From contig NZ_WXUB01000005.1 of NCBI RefSeq assembly GCF_011799805.1, positions 1-64,000 of the forward strand: DNA of 64,000 nucleotides, in the 5' to 3' direction. The notes below the pieces were generated by a model. It was given only the letters and a program-made list of their open reading frames with translations, ran no database searches and had not been told where the DNA came from. The position numbers and the translations under genes are program-made. Origin of the DNA: Maribellus sediminis. Lineage in GTDB: Bacteria; Bacteroidota; Bacteroidia; Bacteroidales; Prolixibacteraceae. Of this stretch, positions 1-8,999 are shown in pieces; within the stretch, counting starts at the first letter, position 1; each line of letters opens with the position of its first letter.

Positions 1-97
<97 letters not shown>

Positions 98-102
98 TAT
101 CT

Positions 103-135
103 AAAGCCCGTGTTCAATTGAGCACGGGCTTTTTT
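103..135 (+). terminator. rRNA operon terminator
   Basis: The arms AAAGCCCGTG (103-112) and CACGGGCTTT (123-132) form a 10-bp GC-rich stem, with a T run to 135. It lies directly after the 5S gene, as expected for a rho-independent terminator ending the rRNA transcript. Confidence 0.87.
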
Positions 136-222
136 ATTGGTGTTAATTATATTAAAAAGTGTTTATTCCATACCACTAACATCAATGCTTTTTTTAGTTT
201 TGTGCTGAAAACTCTGTAATAT

Positions 223-2250
223 ATGCGGAAGCCCATTTTTTGTTTAATCTCATTCGTTGCGCTGTTTCTGGTATCATTAACTCTTGCTGCACAACCCGAC
301 AAGGAAATGCAGCGGATGAATGAAACTGAATCGCAAAATGAGAAGGATGTTAAAGAAGTAAAACCAGGTGTCAAACAATGGTACCTGGATGATTATGGTG
401 CTTTTCTGGATTCAACAAAACTAGATACCCTTCAAGACTATTTCCATATTTTTCATCCGCTGTATAAAGATCCCAAAGTAATCACTGCAACTTATCTTGG
501 GAACTACGGTACTCCCGGCATTGACAATAATTTCTTTAATCGAAAATATACCACAAATTACTTTTTCGCGCGTAGCAGAGAACCTTATCTGCTCACACCC
601 TCGAAACTTAAATATTTTAATACGCACACTCCTTATACTCGCCTTGATTATTCACAGAGCGAGAATAAGTCGCGAAACAACGAAACCCGGTTCAACGTTA
701 TTCACTCGCAAAATGTAAATCCCTGGTGGAACTTTACATTTAGGGTTGATTTGTCAAAATCAGATGGACAATACGTAGCGCAGGAAACAAGAAATAATTC
801 AGTAGCGCTTTACTCGAGTTACAATAAGGATTTTCTAAAAATTCATGCCGGATTTGTTACCAATTCGGCCCGGAATAACGAAAATGGTGGTTTAACCAAC
901 GACAGCCTGATGTTTGATCAAAAGGATGCCAGGTATTGGAATGTAAACCTAAACGGAAGTAAATCGAAATTCAGCAGCAATTATTTCTTTGCAAACGGCG
1001 AGTACCGCTTTGGTAAGTTTATAGCTACGGGCGATACCCTGGGCACCGAAAAGTTCCGGCCTATAATGGGATTCATCCTGTCGTCGGAAGTAAGTCTGGA
1101 TAAACAGGATTTTATTGATGAAGAAGACGATGATGTTGATTTCTTCGATAATACTTATTACCCCGATTTTTATTCCAGCGACTCTATTCGCTTTAACAGG
1201 ATCACGAATGTTCTTCAGCTAAAACAGTACGAGAATGCTGATAAAAAATACAGCTTTGGTAAGCGTGCATTTATCGGTTTTGAAATGGACAGGGGTGGAA
1301 TGCCCGGTGAACTGGTACCTGATCCATCTAATCTGGATTATCCGGAATGGATATTGGGCCCAAGACCTGAAAACATGCCTCCGGATAGCATCGTGCTCAG
1401 AACAGATATAAAGTACACGAATTCGTTCGTTGGAGGTGGTATTTATAGAGAAACCGGCCGTTTCTGGAAATGGAACTTTGACGGGAAATTTTATTTTGCA
1501 GGAAGAAATGCAGGTCAAACCGAACTTACAGGATTGATCTATAAACCGTTTCCATTCCTTGGCGATTCTCTGGCATCCATCAGTTTCGATGGCAGCATCG
1601 AAAACAGGGTTCCCGATTATTTCCAGGAACATTTTTATTCGAACCATTACCGTTGGAACCACAATCTAAGTATGGAACAACGTTTGACGGTTGGCGGAAC
1701 ATTCAGAATGCCGGAGCGTAAATTTGAAGCTGGCGCAAAATATGCCATTATCAATAATTTTATTTACAACGACACACTTGGAATACCCAACCAGGCGAAC
1801 AACCAGTTGTTAGTATTGTCGGCCTTTCTCGATAAAGATTTTAACTACCGGGGATTGCACCTTAGAACGCGTTTGCTGTGGCAGAAGGCTTCTAACGAGG
1901 ATTACCTGCATTTGCCCGAGTGGTCGGCTTTTGTATCGGGATATTTTCAGTTTACCATTTCAAAGGTTATGCTCACTCAGATTGGATCGGATGTGCGTTA
2001 CAACACCAAATATTACGCCGATGCCTATGCGCCTTCAACCGGATTATTTTACCTGCAAAACGAAAAGGAATACGGCAATTATCCGTACATCGATGTCTAT
2101 GCCAGTCTGCGCTTGAAACGAACACGGGTATTTTTCAAATACATGAATGTGGGAACCCACTTCCTGAATGGCGAATACATGACGACGCCGGGTTATCCGA
2201 TGAACCGGGCTACATACCGTTTAGGATTATCGTGGGCTTTTTATGATTAG
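223..2250 (+). CDS. putative outer-membrane porin (Porin_10-like)
   Basis: A 675-residue protein with an N-terminal signal peptide (basic MRKP, hydrophobic core to about residue 22, then AQP). The rest is rich in aromatic and polar alternation typical of long beta-barrels, and it ends in a strand close to GLSWAFYD. Length and composition fit the Bacteroidota 'putative porin' family (Porin_10). It would sit in the outer membrane; the solute is unknown. A short acidic segment near residues 300-310 (EEDDDVDFFD) is probably an exposed loop. It follows the rRNA operon, with no other gene between. Its TAG stop overlaps the stop of the convergent Nudix gene. The family call rests on overall pattern, not on a single motif. 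Confidence 0.78.
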   Translation: MRKPIFCLISFVALFLVSLTLAAQPDKEMQRMNETESQNEKDVKEVKPGVKQWYLDDYGAFLDSTKLDTLQDYFHIFHPLYKDPKVITATYLGNYGTPGIDNNFFNRKYTTNYFFARSREPYLLTPSKLKYFNTHTPYTRLDYSQSENKSRNNETRFNVIHSQNVNPWWNFTFRVDLSKSDGQYVAQETRNNSVALYSSYNKDFLKIHAGFVTNSARNNENGGLTNDSLMFDQKDARYWNVNLNGSKSKFSSNYFFANGEYRFGKFIATGDTLGTEKFRPIMGFILSSEVSLDKQDFIDEEDDDVDFFDNTYYPDFYSSDSIRFNRITNVLQLKQYENADKKYSFGKRAFIGFEMDRGGMPGELVPDPSNLDYPEWILGPRPENMPPDSIVLRTDIKYTNSFVGGGIYRETGRFWKWNFDGKFYFAGRNAGQTELTGLIYKPFPFLGDSLASISFDGSIENRVPDYFQEHFYSNHYRWNHNLSMEQRLTVGGTFRMPERKFEAGAKYAIINNFIYNDTLGIPNQANNQLLVLSAFLDKDFNYRGLHLRTRLLWQKASNEDYLHLPEWSAFVSGYFQFTISKVMLTQIGSDVRYNTKYYADAYAPSTGLFYLQNEKEYGNYPYIDVYASLRLKRTRVFFKYMNVGTHFLNGEYMTTPGYPMNRATYRLGLSWAFYD

Positions 2251-2870
2251 GAGGACTGAACCTCACCGGCCTTTTGAAGTATATCGTAAAATTCGGAAAG
2301 GATCATTGCGGTAGCTCCCCAAATAATCTCCTTTGCAAATTTTACACAAGGTACGTCGAGCGTACCGGTTAAGGTGTCGATTTTTATTTCGTCGTAAGGC
2401 GGCTTGAATTTTTCGATTGGAAAGAATATGATCTTTTCAACTTCATCGGGATTAATACGAAATACCGGTTTCGACTCCAGCCATCCAACCACCGGCCAAA
2501 TCTGAAATCGACTGACTTCAACATAAAAACCGGAAAGTTTTCCAAGTATTTCAATTTTATCTTCGCCAACACCTATTTCTTCATAAGTCTCGCGAAGCGC
2601 AGTTTCTATAGCAGTTTCGTTGGCTTCAACTCTTCCACCGGGTAAGGCAATCTGTCCGGCATGATGTTTCATATGAACCGCACGTTTAATCAGCAGTACC
2701 TTTAGTTCATTGTCTTCCTCGAATAATAATAACAATACACTGCTGTTCTTTACCCTGTCGTCGGCAGCGGCCTTTAAAACACGATTAGGAGGCAGTAGCT
2801 TGCTGTGAGATCTTTGCCCTGGTAATTCTCCCTGTAAAGCTTTACGTATATTTTCTTTACTGAACATCAT
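2247..2870 (-). CDS. Nudix hydrolase, CoA pyrophosphatase type
   Basis: A protein of about 207 residues with a clear Nudix box, GGRVEANETAIETALRETYE followed by EIGV, giving the GX5EX7REUXEEXGU pattern whose Glu residues bind Mg2+. The preceding KRAVHMKHHAGQIALPGG is the UPF0035 signature that marks the CoA pyrophosphatase (NudL/YeaB) branch, which cleaves CoA to 4'-phosphopantetheine and 3',5'-ADP. The reading frame opens further upstream at a TTG (2876), but the first ATG at 2870 is the more likely start (a second ATG follows at 2867). It lies downstream of a LolC/E-type permease on the same strand. It converges on the porin gene, and the two stop codons overlap. Confidence 0.85.
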   Translation of the reverse strand: MMFSKENIRKALQGELPGQRSHSKLLPPNRVLKAAADDRVKNSSVLLLLFEEDNELKVLLIKRAVHMKHHAGQIALPGGRVEANETAIETALRETYEEIGVGEDKIEILGKLSGFYVEVSRFQIWPVVGWLESKPVFRINPDEVEKIIFFPIEKFKPPYDEIKIDTLTGTLDVPCVKFAKEIIWGATAMILSEFYDILQKAGEVQSS

Positions 2871-2921
2871 CGACAAAAATAACGAAAAGGACTTATATAA
2901 ATTACACGATGGCGGAATTGC

Positions 2922-4175
2922 TTAATCGAAGCGCATTGACTTGTCGGGCGATATTTTGCTGATTAACCAGCTCGGAACAATAAGCATGGCCGATGTAATT
3001 ACAATTGTTCCGGCATTCAGCAAAAGCAAGTGAAGCAATGAGAAATTCATCGGTACGTATTCTACGTAGTAAGTTGCCGGATCGAGATGAATGATGAGAA
3101 ACTGATTTTGCAGCACTACAATCACAATTCCAATCACGTTTCCCCACAACATGCCGCGACCGGTAAGAAAAACAGAAAGGTAAACAAAAATCTTGCGGAT
3201 GCTCCAACCTGTAGTGCCCATGGCTTTTAGTACCCCGATCATTGAAGCACGTTCCAAAATCAACACCAAAAGGCCTGAAACCATATTGAAAGAGGCCACC
3301 ATCACCATCAGTATAAGAATTACCCATACATTCATGTCGAGGATGCTCAACCAATCGAATATTTGTGGGTACATACGGGTAATACTTTCGGTGCGCAGTA
3401 TCTCGGCATCTTTATCCCTGAACTGAATGATCGTGCTGCGGATTTCCTGCTCGATTTTTTCAATCTGGTTAAAATCGGAAACTACCACTTCAAATCCGGT
3501 AATCTGATCGTCTTTCCAGTCGTTTAAGCGCTGAATTTGTTTCAGGTCGCCCAATATAAAAAGCTTGTCGAATTCTTCGAATCCGGTGTGATAAATGCCG
3601 CATACCTCAAGCTGCAACATGCGGGGCATCAACTCATTTTCGTTAAGAAAATAGAATATGGCTTTATCATTTATCTTCAGCTGCAGCAGCCTCGAAATTT
3701 CTGCCGATATCAGAATCTGGCTAGTACGTGTGCTATCGTTAATATCCGGAATTGTCCCTTCCAGCAGGTTTTTGGCAAAAAAGTCCCAGTTATAGTTTTC
3801 ATCAACGCCTTTAAAAACAATGCCCTGAATGTAATCGTCGGTTTTTATCATCCCGGGTTTCGTGGCAAAAGGTTGCAGGTAGTTTATTCCCGGTATTTGT
3901 TTTACCGTTGCAAGAAAGGGCTGTTCTTCCGAAACAGGTTGTGTTTCATACGAGCTGTTCGAGTCGTAATTGATGATTTGAATGTGCGAGCCAAATCCGA
4001 TGACTTTGTTCCGAACTTCTTTTTTAAAGCCGGTAACAACAGCTACCGACACAATCATAACGGCCAATCCCAAAGCTATTCCGGTAAGCGCAATACGAAT
4101 AATGCGCTGCGAAAGCAACTTCTTGTTTCCTTTGTCAAAAAACAACCTTCGTGATATAAATAGTTCGGTGTTCAT
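2922..4175 (-). CDS. LolC/LolE-type ABC transporter permease
   Basis: A 417-residue inner-membrane protein. It has one N-terminal membrane segment at about residues 24-50 (IALGLAVMIVSVAVVTGF), a large periplasmic MacB-like domain to about 270, then three membrane segments in the C-terminal FtsX domain, which contains LERASMIGVLKAMGTTGWSI. This is the layout of the permeases of the lipoprotein-releasing Lol system, which move mature lipoproteins from the inner membrane towards the outer membrane. Bacteroidota usually carry a single LolC/E-like subunit, and the partner ATPase (LolD) is not in this window. It is 37 bases downstream of the UPF0104 gene on the same strand and probably co-transcribed with it. 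Substrate is inferred from the family. Confidence 0.82.
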   Translation of the reverse strand: MNTELFISRRLFFDKGNKKLLSQRIIRIALTGIALGLAVMIVSVAVVTGFKKEVRNKVIGFGSHIQIINYDSNSSYETQPVSEEQPFLATVKQIPGINYLQPFATKPGMIKTDDYIQGIVFKGVDENYNWDFFAKNLLEGTIPDINDSTRTSQILISAEISRLLQLKINDKAIFYFLNENELMPRMLQLEVCGIYHTGFEEFDKLFILGDLKQIQRLNDWKDDQITGFEVVVSDFNQIEKIEQEIRSTIIQFRDKDAEILRTESITRMYPQIFDWLSILDMNVWVILILMVMVASFNMVSGLLVLILERASMIGVLKAMGTTGWSIRKIFVYLSVFLTGRGMLWGNVIGIVIVVLQNQFLIIHLDPATYYVEYVPMNFSLLHLLLLNAGTIVITSAMLIVPSWLISKISPDKSMRFD

Positions 4176-4212
4176 TACGCCGGATTGTTGGTATCAAGTT
4201 AAAACGAAAAAG

Positions 4213-5223
4213 CTATTCGCTTATTTCCTCCGGCACAAGTTCGTTGCGTCGATTGATGAACGGAAGGATCAGCAAAGAGATAATTCCGATAATAATAATC
4301 ATTAATGTCATTGACGAGTGGGCTACAAAAGCAAAAATAATTCCGTTTTCATTGGCCACTCCGTAGAGTGACAGCGCTTCTTTAGCCATAAAATGCCAGG
4401 CTCCTATTCCTCCCTGTACCGGGGCAACCATTCCGAAACTGGCCAGTACAAACGTGGTCAACCCTGCAATCGGGCTTAGGTGGCTGGTGAAATCGAAAGC
4501 AAAGAAAATGACATACAACATCACGTAATACATCAGCCAGATAAATACCGAATGGAAATAAAACCATCCTTTTCTTTTGATATTACGGATAGAAATAAAA
4601 CCTACTTTAAAGTTGTGGATGATCTCCATAATTTTTACGAAAACCCTGGTGTGCTTGAATTTGTTTCTGAAAATGTAGAAAAGTACGAGCACTGCAACCA
4701 GGCCAATAATCAATCCTGGCGACGAAATTGCTGCAACAAGTTTATCTTTTATCTCGGGATTTTCGTTCATAAAATGAAGCATTTGCCCGAATTGCGACAG
4801 GATTGTAATTCCCAGTAAAATTAGCAGCGAGATCATGTCGACCAGTCGTTCGGCTACAACGGTACCCAGCAATTTGGTAAACGATATTTTTTCGTAACGG
4901 GCCAGGACACCGCAGCGCGATACTTCGCCCATTCGCGGAAATGCGAGGTTCATCAAATAACCCACCATTACCGCCATGAAAGTATTTATAAATCTTGGTT
5001 TATGACTGATCGGCTCGATCATCAGGCCCCAGCGAAGCGTGCGGCTGATATGACTCAGTAATCCGAGGAACAGCGATAGCAGTACCCACCAGTAGTTTAC
5101 ATCGTTTTTTAGAACCGATTTAATGTGTTCAATGTCCTGGTCTTTATAGATCAACCAAAAAATAAAGGCACCCACTGCAAAGAATGCCATAAATTGTAAA
5201 ATCTTAATTGCCGTCTTTTTCAA
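4213..5223 (-). CDS. UPF0104 / YbhN-family integral membrane protein (flippase-like)
   Basis: A 336-residue protein with about eight hydrophobic segments. Family marks are SHISRTLRWGLM near residue 60, GEVSRCGVLARYEKI followed by GTVVAERLVDMISLL in the middle, and PVQGGIGAWHF near the C-terminus. This is the lysylphosphatidylglycerol-synthetase transmembrane-region fold (UPF0104), thought to move lipids or lipid-linked precursors across the membrane; no soluble transferase domain is attached. The frame opens with a TTG at 5223, giving a plausible basic N-terminus (MKKTAIK). The first ATG is at 5190, so the start is uncertain. It heads a minus-strand run with the LolC/E permease and the Nudix gene. 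The substrate cannot be read from the sequence. Confidence 0.77.
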   Translation of the reverse strand: MKKTAIKILQFMAFFAVGAFIFWLIYKDQDIEHIKSVLKNDVNYWWVLLSLFLGLLSHISRTLRWGLMIEPISHKPRFINTFMAVMVGYLMNLAFPRMGEVSRCGVLARYEKISFTKLLGTVVAERLVDMISLLILLGITILSQFGQMLHFMNENPEIKDKLVAAISSPGLIIGLVAVLVLFYIFRNKFKHTRVFVKIMEIIHNFKVGFISIRNIKRKGWFYFHSVFIWLMYYVMLYVIFFAFDFTSHLSPIAGLTTFVLASFGMVAPVQGGIGAWHFMAKEALSLYGVANENGIIFAFVAHSSMTLMIIIIGIISLLILPFINRRNELVPEEISE

Positions 5224-5335
5224 AATTCAGATTTTTGCAGCTTTATTTTTGCCCCAGAGAATACTCCTTATTTTTTTACTACTTTTGGGGGGCAAAATAC
5301 CAGCGGTTAAAAGCCATTCGTAGCGAACAAAAATA

Positions 5336-5343
5336 TAAATTTG
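5336..5343 (+). promoter_or_regulatory. candidate -7 promoter box upstream of rsmA
   Basis: TAAATTTG matches the Bacteroidota -7 consensus TAnnTTTG exactly and lies 63 bases before the rsmA start. No good -33 TTTG was seen at the usual distance, so this is only a candidate in AT-rich sequence. Confidence 0.33.
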
Positions 5344-5406
5344 TTTTATTAATCGAACTAAAAAGGATAAGAAGTACCAACTGAAAAATGGAAGATCCGG
5401 ATAGTA

Positions 5407-6180
5407 ATGAGTTTTGTAAGACCCAAAAAGAAATTAGGCCAACACTTTTTGACCGATCAAAATATCGCGCGAAAAATTGTTGACAGCCTGGGAACCGATG
5501 TTCAGGATATTCTGGAAATCGGGCCGGGAATGGGAGTGCTGACTCAATATCTGCTTGAACGTCCTGAACTTAACGTCCATGTAGTTGAAATCGATAACGA
5601 ATCGGTTGAATACCTCCGAAATCATTTTACGCAACTTGAGCACATTTGGTCGGAAGACTTTCTGAAGGCCGATATCGCTTCTCGTTTCAAAGGCAATTTC
5701 AATGTAATTGGTAACTTTCCTTACAACATTTCATCACAAATCTTTTTCAGGATACTTGAATTGCGAAACCGTATTCCCGAAACGGTGGGAATGGTACAGA
5801 AAGAAGTAGCCGAAAGGATTGCTGCCCCTCACGGTTCAAAAGTATATGGAATACTGAGTGTGTTACTTCAGGCATTTTTCGATATCGAATACCTTTTTAC
5901 GGTTTCAGAAGGTGTGTTTAATCCGCCGCCAAAAGTAAAATCAGCTGTAATTCGCTTGCGCAGGAACCAGGTTGCCGAACTACCCTGCAGCGAGCAGCTT
6001 TTTGTGCAGGTTGTAAAAGCTGCCTTTAATCAGCGCCGTAAAATGTTGCGGAATTCACTTGGGAAAATCAGCGAAATGTTACCCGAAGCTTATGCCGAAA
6101 AAAGGCCTGAACAATTGTCTGTTAACGACTTTATATTGTTAACTTGTGAGATCGAAAACCTCAAAAATCAGGAAGTATGA
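5407..6180 (+). CDS. rsmA: 16S rRNA (adenine1518/1519-N6)-dimethyltransferase
   Basis: A 257-residue protein of full family length. The opening [19 protein letters not shown] is the RsmA/KsgA signature, followed by the SAM-binding loop [10 protein letters not shown] (36-45) and the catalytic motif NFPYNI (102-107). The enzyme dimethylates two adjacent adenines in the 3' hairpin of 16S rRNA late in 30S assembly. Its TGA overlaps the ATG of mgtE, so the two are probably translated together. No disrupted residues were noticed. Confidence 0.96.
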   Translation: MSFVRPKKKLGQHFLTDQNIARKIVDSLGTDVQDILEIGPGMGVLTQYLLERPELNVHVVEIDNESVEYLRNHFTQLEHIWSEDFLKADIASRFKGNFNVIGNFPYNISSQIFFRILELRNRIPETVGMVQKEVAERIAAPHGSKVYGILSVLLQAFFDIEYLFTVSEGVFNPPPKVKSAVIRLRRNQVAELPCSEQLFVQVVKAAFNQRRKMLRNSLGKISEMLPEAYAEKRPEQLSVNDFILLTCEIENLKNQEV

Positions 6181-7535
6181 ACGTCGAGAACATCAAAGAA
6201 AATATTGAGCAGTTCAAAGAGCTGATTGCGAACGAAAATCAAAAAGAGGTTATTGCCATTCTGGACGAACTCCATTCGGCGGATATTGCCGAAATGATGG
6301 ACGACCTGAGCATTGAAGAGGCCAAGTACGTTTATTTGCAGCTCGAAGGTGAAAAGGCATCCGATGTTCTTATTGAAATTGACGAAGACGACAGGAAACG
6401 CTTCCTGAAAGTTCTGCCGCCCGAAGTTATTGCCAGCAAGTTTATCGAACACATGGATTCCGACGATGCTGCCGACGTGGTAGCCGAGTTGGACGAAGAT
6501 ATGCAACGCGAGGTACTTAACGAGATCATCGACATTGAGCAGGCCGGCGATATTGTTGACTTGTTGGAGTACGAAGAGGATTCGGCGGGAGGTATCATGG
6601 CCAAAGAGCTGGTACAGGTGAACGAAAACTGGAATGTAGCCACCTGTTTGAAAGAAATTAGTAAGCAGGCAGAAGAGGTAGACGAGATCTTCTACATTTA
6701 TGTAACCGACAATGACAATAAACTAAAAGGAGTGCTGTCCGTAAAACAGCTGATCCTAAATCATACCAACACTAAAATTGCTAATCTTTACGATCCCGAT
6801 ATCAAGAAAGTAACAACCGGAACACGGCAGGAAGAGGTGGCCGAACTCATGGACAAATACGACCTTGTTGCCGTTCCTGTTGTTGATGAAATCGGACGTC
6901 TGCAAGGCCGAATTACCTGGGATGATATCATCGATATTGTTCGTGAAGAAGCCGAGCGTGACTACCAGATGGTTTCGGGTATTACAGGTGATGTTGAGCC
7001 CGGCGACAAAGTCTGGCAGCGGGTGCGGGTGCGCTTCCCCTGGTTGATGGTGGGTTTACTTGGTGGAATTTTAAGTGCAACGGTACTTCGAACCCATTCA
7101 GCCGAGCTCTCAAAAATTACTCAGTTGGCTTTCTTTATTCCTCTGATTGCGGCTATGGCCGGTAATGTTGGAGTACAATCTTCATCCATCATCGTGCAAA
7201 GTATTGCCAGTGGGGTAAAAGACAAAGAAACCCCTTTGAAAAAGCTGTTAAAAGATACTTCGGTGGCCTTGTTAACTGCCGTGGTTTTTTCATCACTGCT
7301 GTTTCTCTACAATTTTTTTACGGCTGATAATCTGAATCTTACTTATTCGGTGTCCATATCCTTGTTTATTGTAATCATTTTTGCCTCCTTGTTTGGCACC
7401 GTAATACCATTAATACTGAATAGGTTCAAGATTGATCCGGCCCTGGCAACCGGGCCATTTATCACCACCATGAATGACATTGTTGGATTGCTGATCTACC
7501 TCAGCATTTCGAGTTTCTTTTTTAACCTGGCTTAA
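6177..7535 (+). CDS. mgtE: MgtE-family magnesium transporter
   Basis: A 452-residue protein with the standard MgtE layout. An acidic helical N domain (1-130) carries [13 protein letters not shown] and [24 protein letters not shown] pair (about 135-255) includes [20 protein letters not shown]. Five membrane segments follow from about 285, with [18 protein letters not shown] and the pore region [18 protein letters not shown]. MgtE is a Mg2+ channel gated by Mg2+ binding in the cytosolic domains. The ATGA overlap with rsmA and AGGAAG just upstream support this start. The 3' end shares TTAA (7532-7535) with the stop of the convergent permease gene. Confidence 0.95.
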   Translation: MNVENIKENIEQFKELIANENQKEVIAILDELHSADIAEMMDDLSIEEAKYVYLQLEGEKASDVLIEIDEDDRKRFLKVLPPEVIASKFIEHMDSDDAADVVAELDEDMQREVLNEIIDIEQAGDIVDLLEYEEDSAGGIMAKELVQVNENWNVATCLKEISKQAEEVDEIFYIYVTDNDNKLKGVLSVKQLILNHTNTKIANLYDPDIKKVTTGTRQEEVAELMDKYDLVAVPVVDEIGRLQGRITWDDIIDIVREEAERDYQMVSGITGDVEPGDKVWQRVRVRFPWLMVGLLGGILSATVLRTHSAELSKITQLAFFIPLIAAMAGNVGVQSSSIIVQSIASGVKDKETPLKKLLKDTSVALLTAVVFSSLLFLYNFFTADNLNLTYSVSISLFIVIIFASLFGTVIPLILNRFKIDPALATGPFITTMNDIVGLLIYLSISSFFFNLA

Positions 7536-8785
7536 AGCGAATTGATTGCGATAACCGGATCGAGTCTGGCAGCTGCTCGTGCCGGCATAAATCCGGCAAT
7601 AAATCCGATCACACTTGAAATAACCAGGCCTTTTACGATGTTTCCGGCAGTAAGTACAATGTTGAATTCGGTGGCAAAGCTTATAAACTGGGCTCCCATG
7701 AAAATCAGGATCAAGCCGACAATTCCGCCAATCACCGATAACACAATGGCTTCAAAAATAAACTGCAACAATATGAAGTAGCGTTTGGCTCCCAGCGATT
7801 TCTGGATGCCGATGATTTTTGTGCGTTCTTTTACCGAAACAAACATGATGTTGGCAATTCCAAATCCCCCAACAATTATTGAAAAACCACCGATAATTCC
7901 GCCGGCGAGGTTAATCAGGCTGAAAAGCTGTTCGAACTGCCCCGATATTTTGCTGGCTCTGTTCAGCGCAAAATTGTTTTCTTCCATGGGTTTTAATTGC
8001 CTTATGGTACGTAACAATTTTTCCAGCTCTGCCATCATGTAATCACTGTCGATACCCGATTTTGCTTTCACGCAAATCGTCTGGCCATAATTTCGGTTTC
8101 GTATATCCACCAACGAAAATGCTTTGACGTTGGAGATGTGGATGTACCGGTCCATGCTGGTTCCAAACATGTCCTGCCCGGTTTTTTCGTACACGCCAAT
8201 TACACGAAATTTATGCCCTTGTATTTTTATGGTTTTCCCAAGCGGGTTGAGGCCTTCGAAAAGCTTTGTCGCAATCTGGTCTCCGATAACAGTAACCGGC
8301 GCACCAGTTTTCATCTCCATTTCGCTGAAATAACGGCCTTGCGAAAGTTCGAGATTCCAAACATCATATAATCCATAGGAAGTTGGAAGTATGATGGCAT
8401 TGTCCAGTTTGTCGGAGCCCGACTGTACCGACCGGCTAAACGAAAAAAGGAAAGCTGCATTTTCAACTGAATTTGCCCGGCGTAAAATTTCAACAGTCTC
8501 CTCCGATGTTGCCAACGGACGTTTAATGTATTTCCACATCGGGTATTCGGTTTCGCCCTCCTCTAGTCCCCAGGGCATTTGCTGAACGTAAACAATCTCG
8601 CTCCCAAGTGAACTCAGACTGTCTTTAATGTACCGTTCCAGCGAATCGATTACCGTAAAAACCGAAATAATCGAGAAAATGCCAATTGTAATTCCGAGTA
8701 ACGAAAGAAACGTACGCAGTTTGTTCGCTCTTAACGAATTAAAAGCAAAAGAAAGGCTTTCGTATATCAGGCGAACAAGTAACAT
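7532..8785 (-). CDS. MacB/FtsX-type ABC transporter permease
   Basis: A 417-residue membrane protein. The N-terminus, ending in NSLRANKLRTFLSLLGITIG, contains the first membrane segment of the MacB_PCD domain. A periplasmic domain runs to about 285, followed by the FtsX domain with three membrane segments and the coupling region VSVKERTKIIGIQKSLGAKR. Such subunits pair with a LolD/MacB-like ATPase to drive export or periplasmic mechanotransmission. There is no ATPase gene beside it, so the partner is encoded elsewhere or shared. It stands alone, converging on mgtE with overlapping stops. Substrate is unknown. Confidence 0.85.
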   Translation of the reverse strand: MLLVRLIYESLSFAFNSLRANKLRTFLSLLGITIGIFSIISVFTVIDSLERYIKDSLSSLGSEIVYVQQMPWGLEEGETEYPMWKYIKRPLATSEETVEILRRANSVENAAFLFSFSRSVQSGSDKLDNAIILPTSYGLYDVWNLELSQGRYFSEMEMKTGAPVTVIGDQIATKLFEGLNPLGKTIKIQGHKFRVIGVYEKTGQDMFGTSMDRYIHISNVKAFSLVDIRNRNYGQTICVKAKSGIDSDYMMAELEKLLRTIRQLKPMEENNFALNRASKISGQFEQLFSLINLAGGIIGGFSIIVGGFGIANIMFVSVKERTKIIGIQKSLGAKRYFILLQFIFEAIVLSVIGGIVGLILIFMGAQFISFATEFNIVLTAGNIVKGLVISSVIGFIAGFMPARAAARLDPVIAINSL

Positions 8786-8966
8786 GCGGTTTAAATAATC
8801 AGGTTAAAAATAGCACTAGTTTTTTAAGAATCGAATTTTGTTTGATATTCTTCTGATTATTAGTGTCGAAAATTGGTATCGATTACATGAAAAAAGGATA
8901 ATTCCCGAAGGCATGATAATAATATTTTTAAAGCGCTGTTATATTAAGTATGTTAACTGTTTTTTT

Positions 8967-8974
8967 TATCTTTG
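8967..8974 (+). promoter_or_regulatory. candidate -7 promoter box for purH
   Basis: TATCTTTG matches TAnnTTTG exactly and ends 25 bases before the purH ATG, inside an AT-rich 214-base gap between divergent genes. No clear -33 element is visible, and no purine riboswitch fold was recognised in the leader. Confidence 0.42.
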
Positions 8975-8999
8975 CCTGCAAATCCGAAAAATCCAATAA

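Noticed and set aside
3537-4154. A 205-codon open frame antisense to the LolC/E permease
   Set aside because: No recognisable domain and full overlap with a clear membrane protein gene; judged a shadow frame.
8786-8999. A purine riboswitch in front of purH
   Set aside because: No conserved three-way junction core could be traced; only an AT-rich region with a -7 box is visible.
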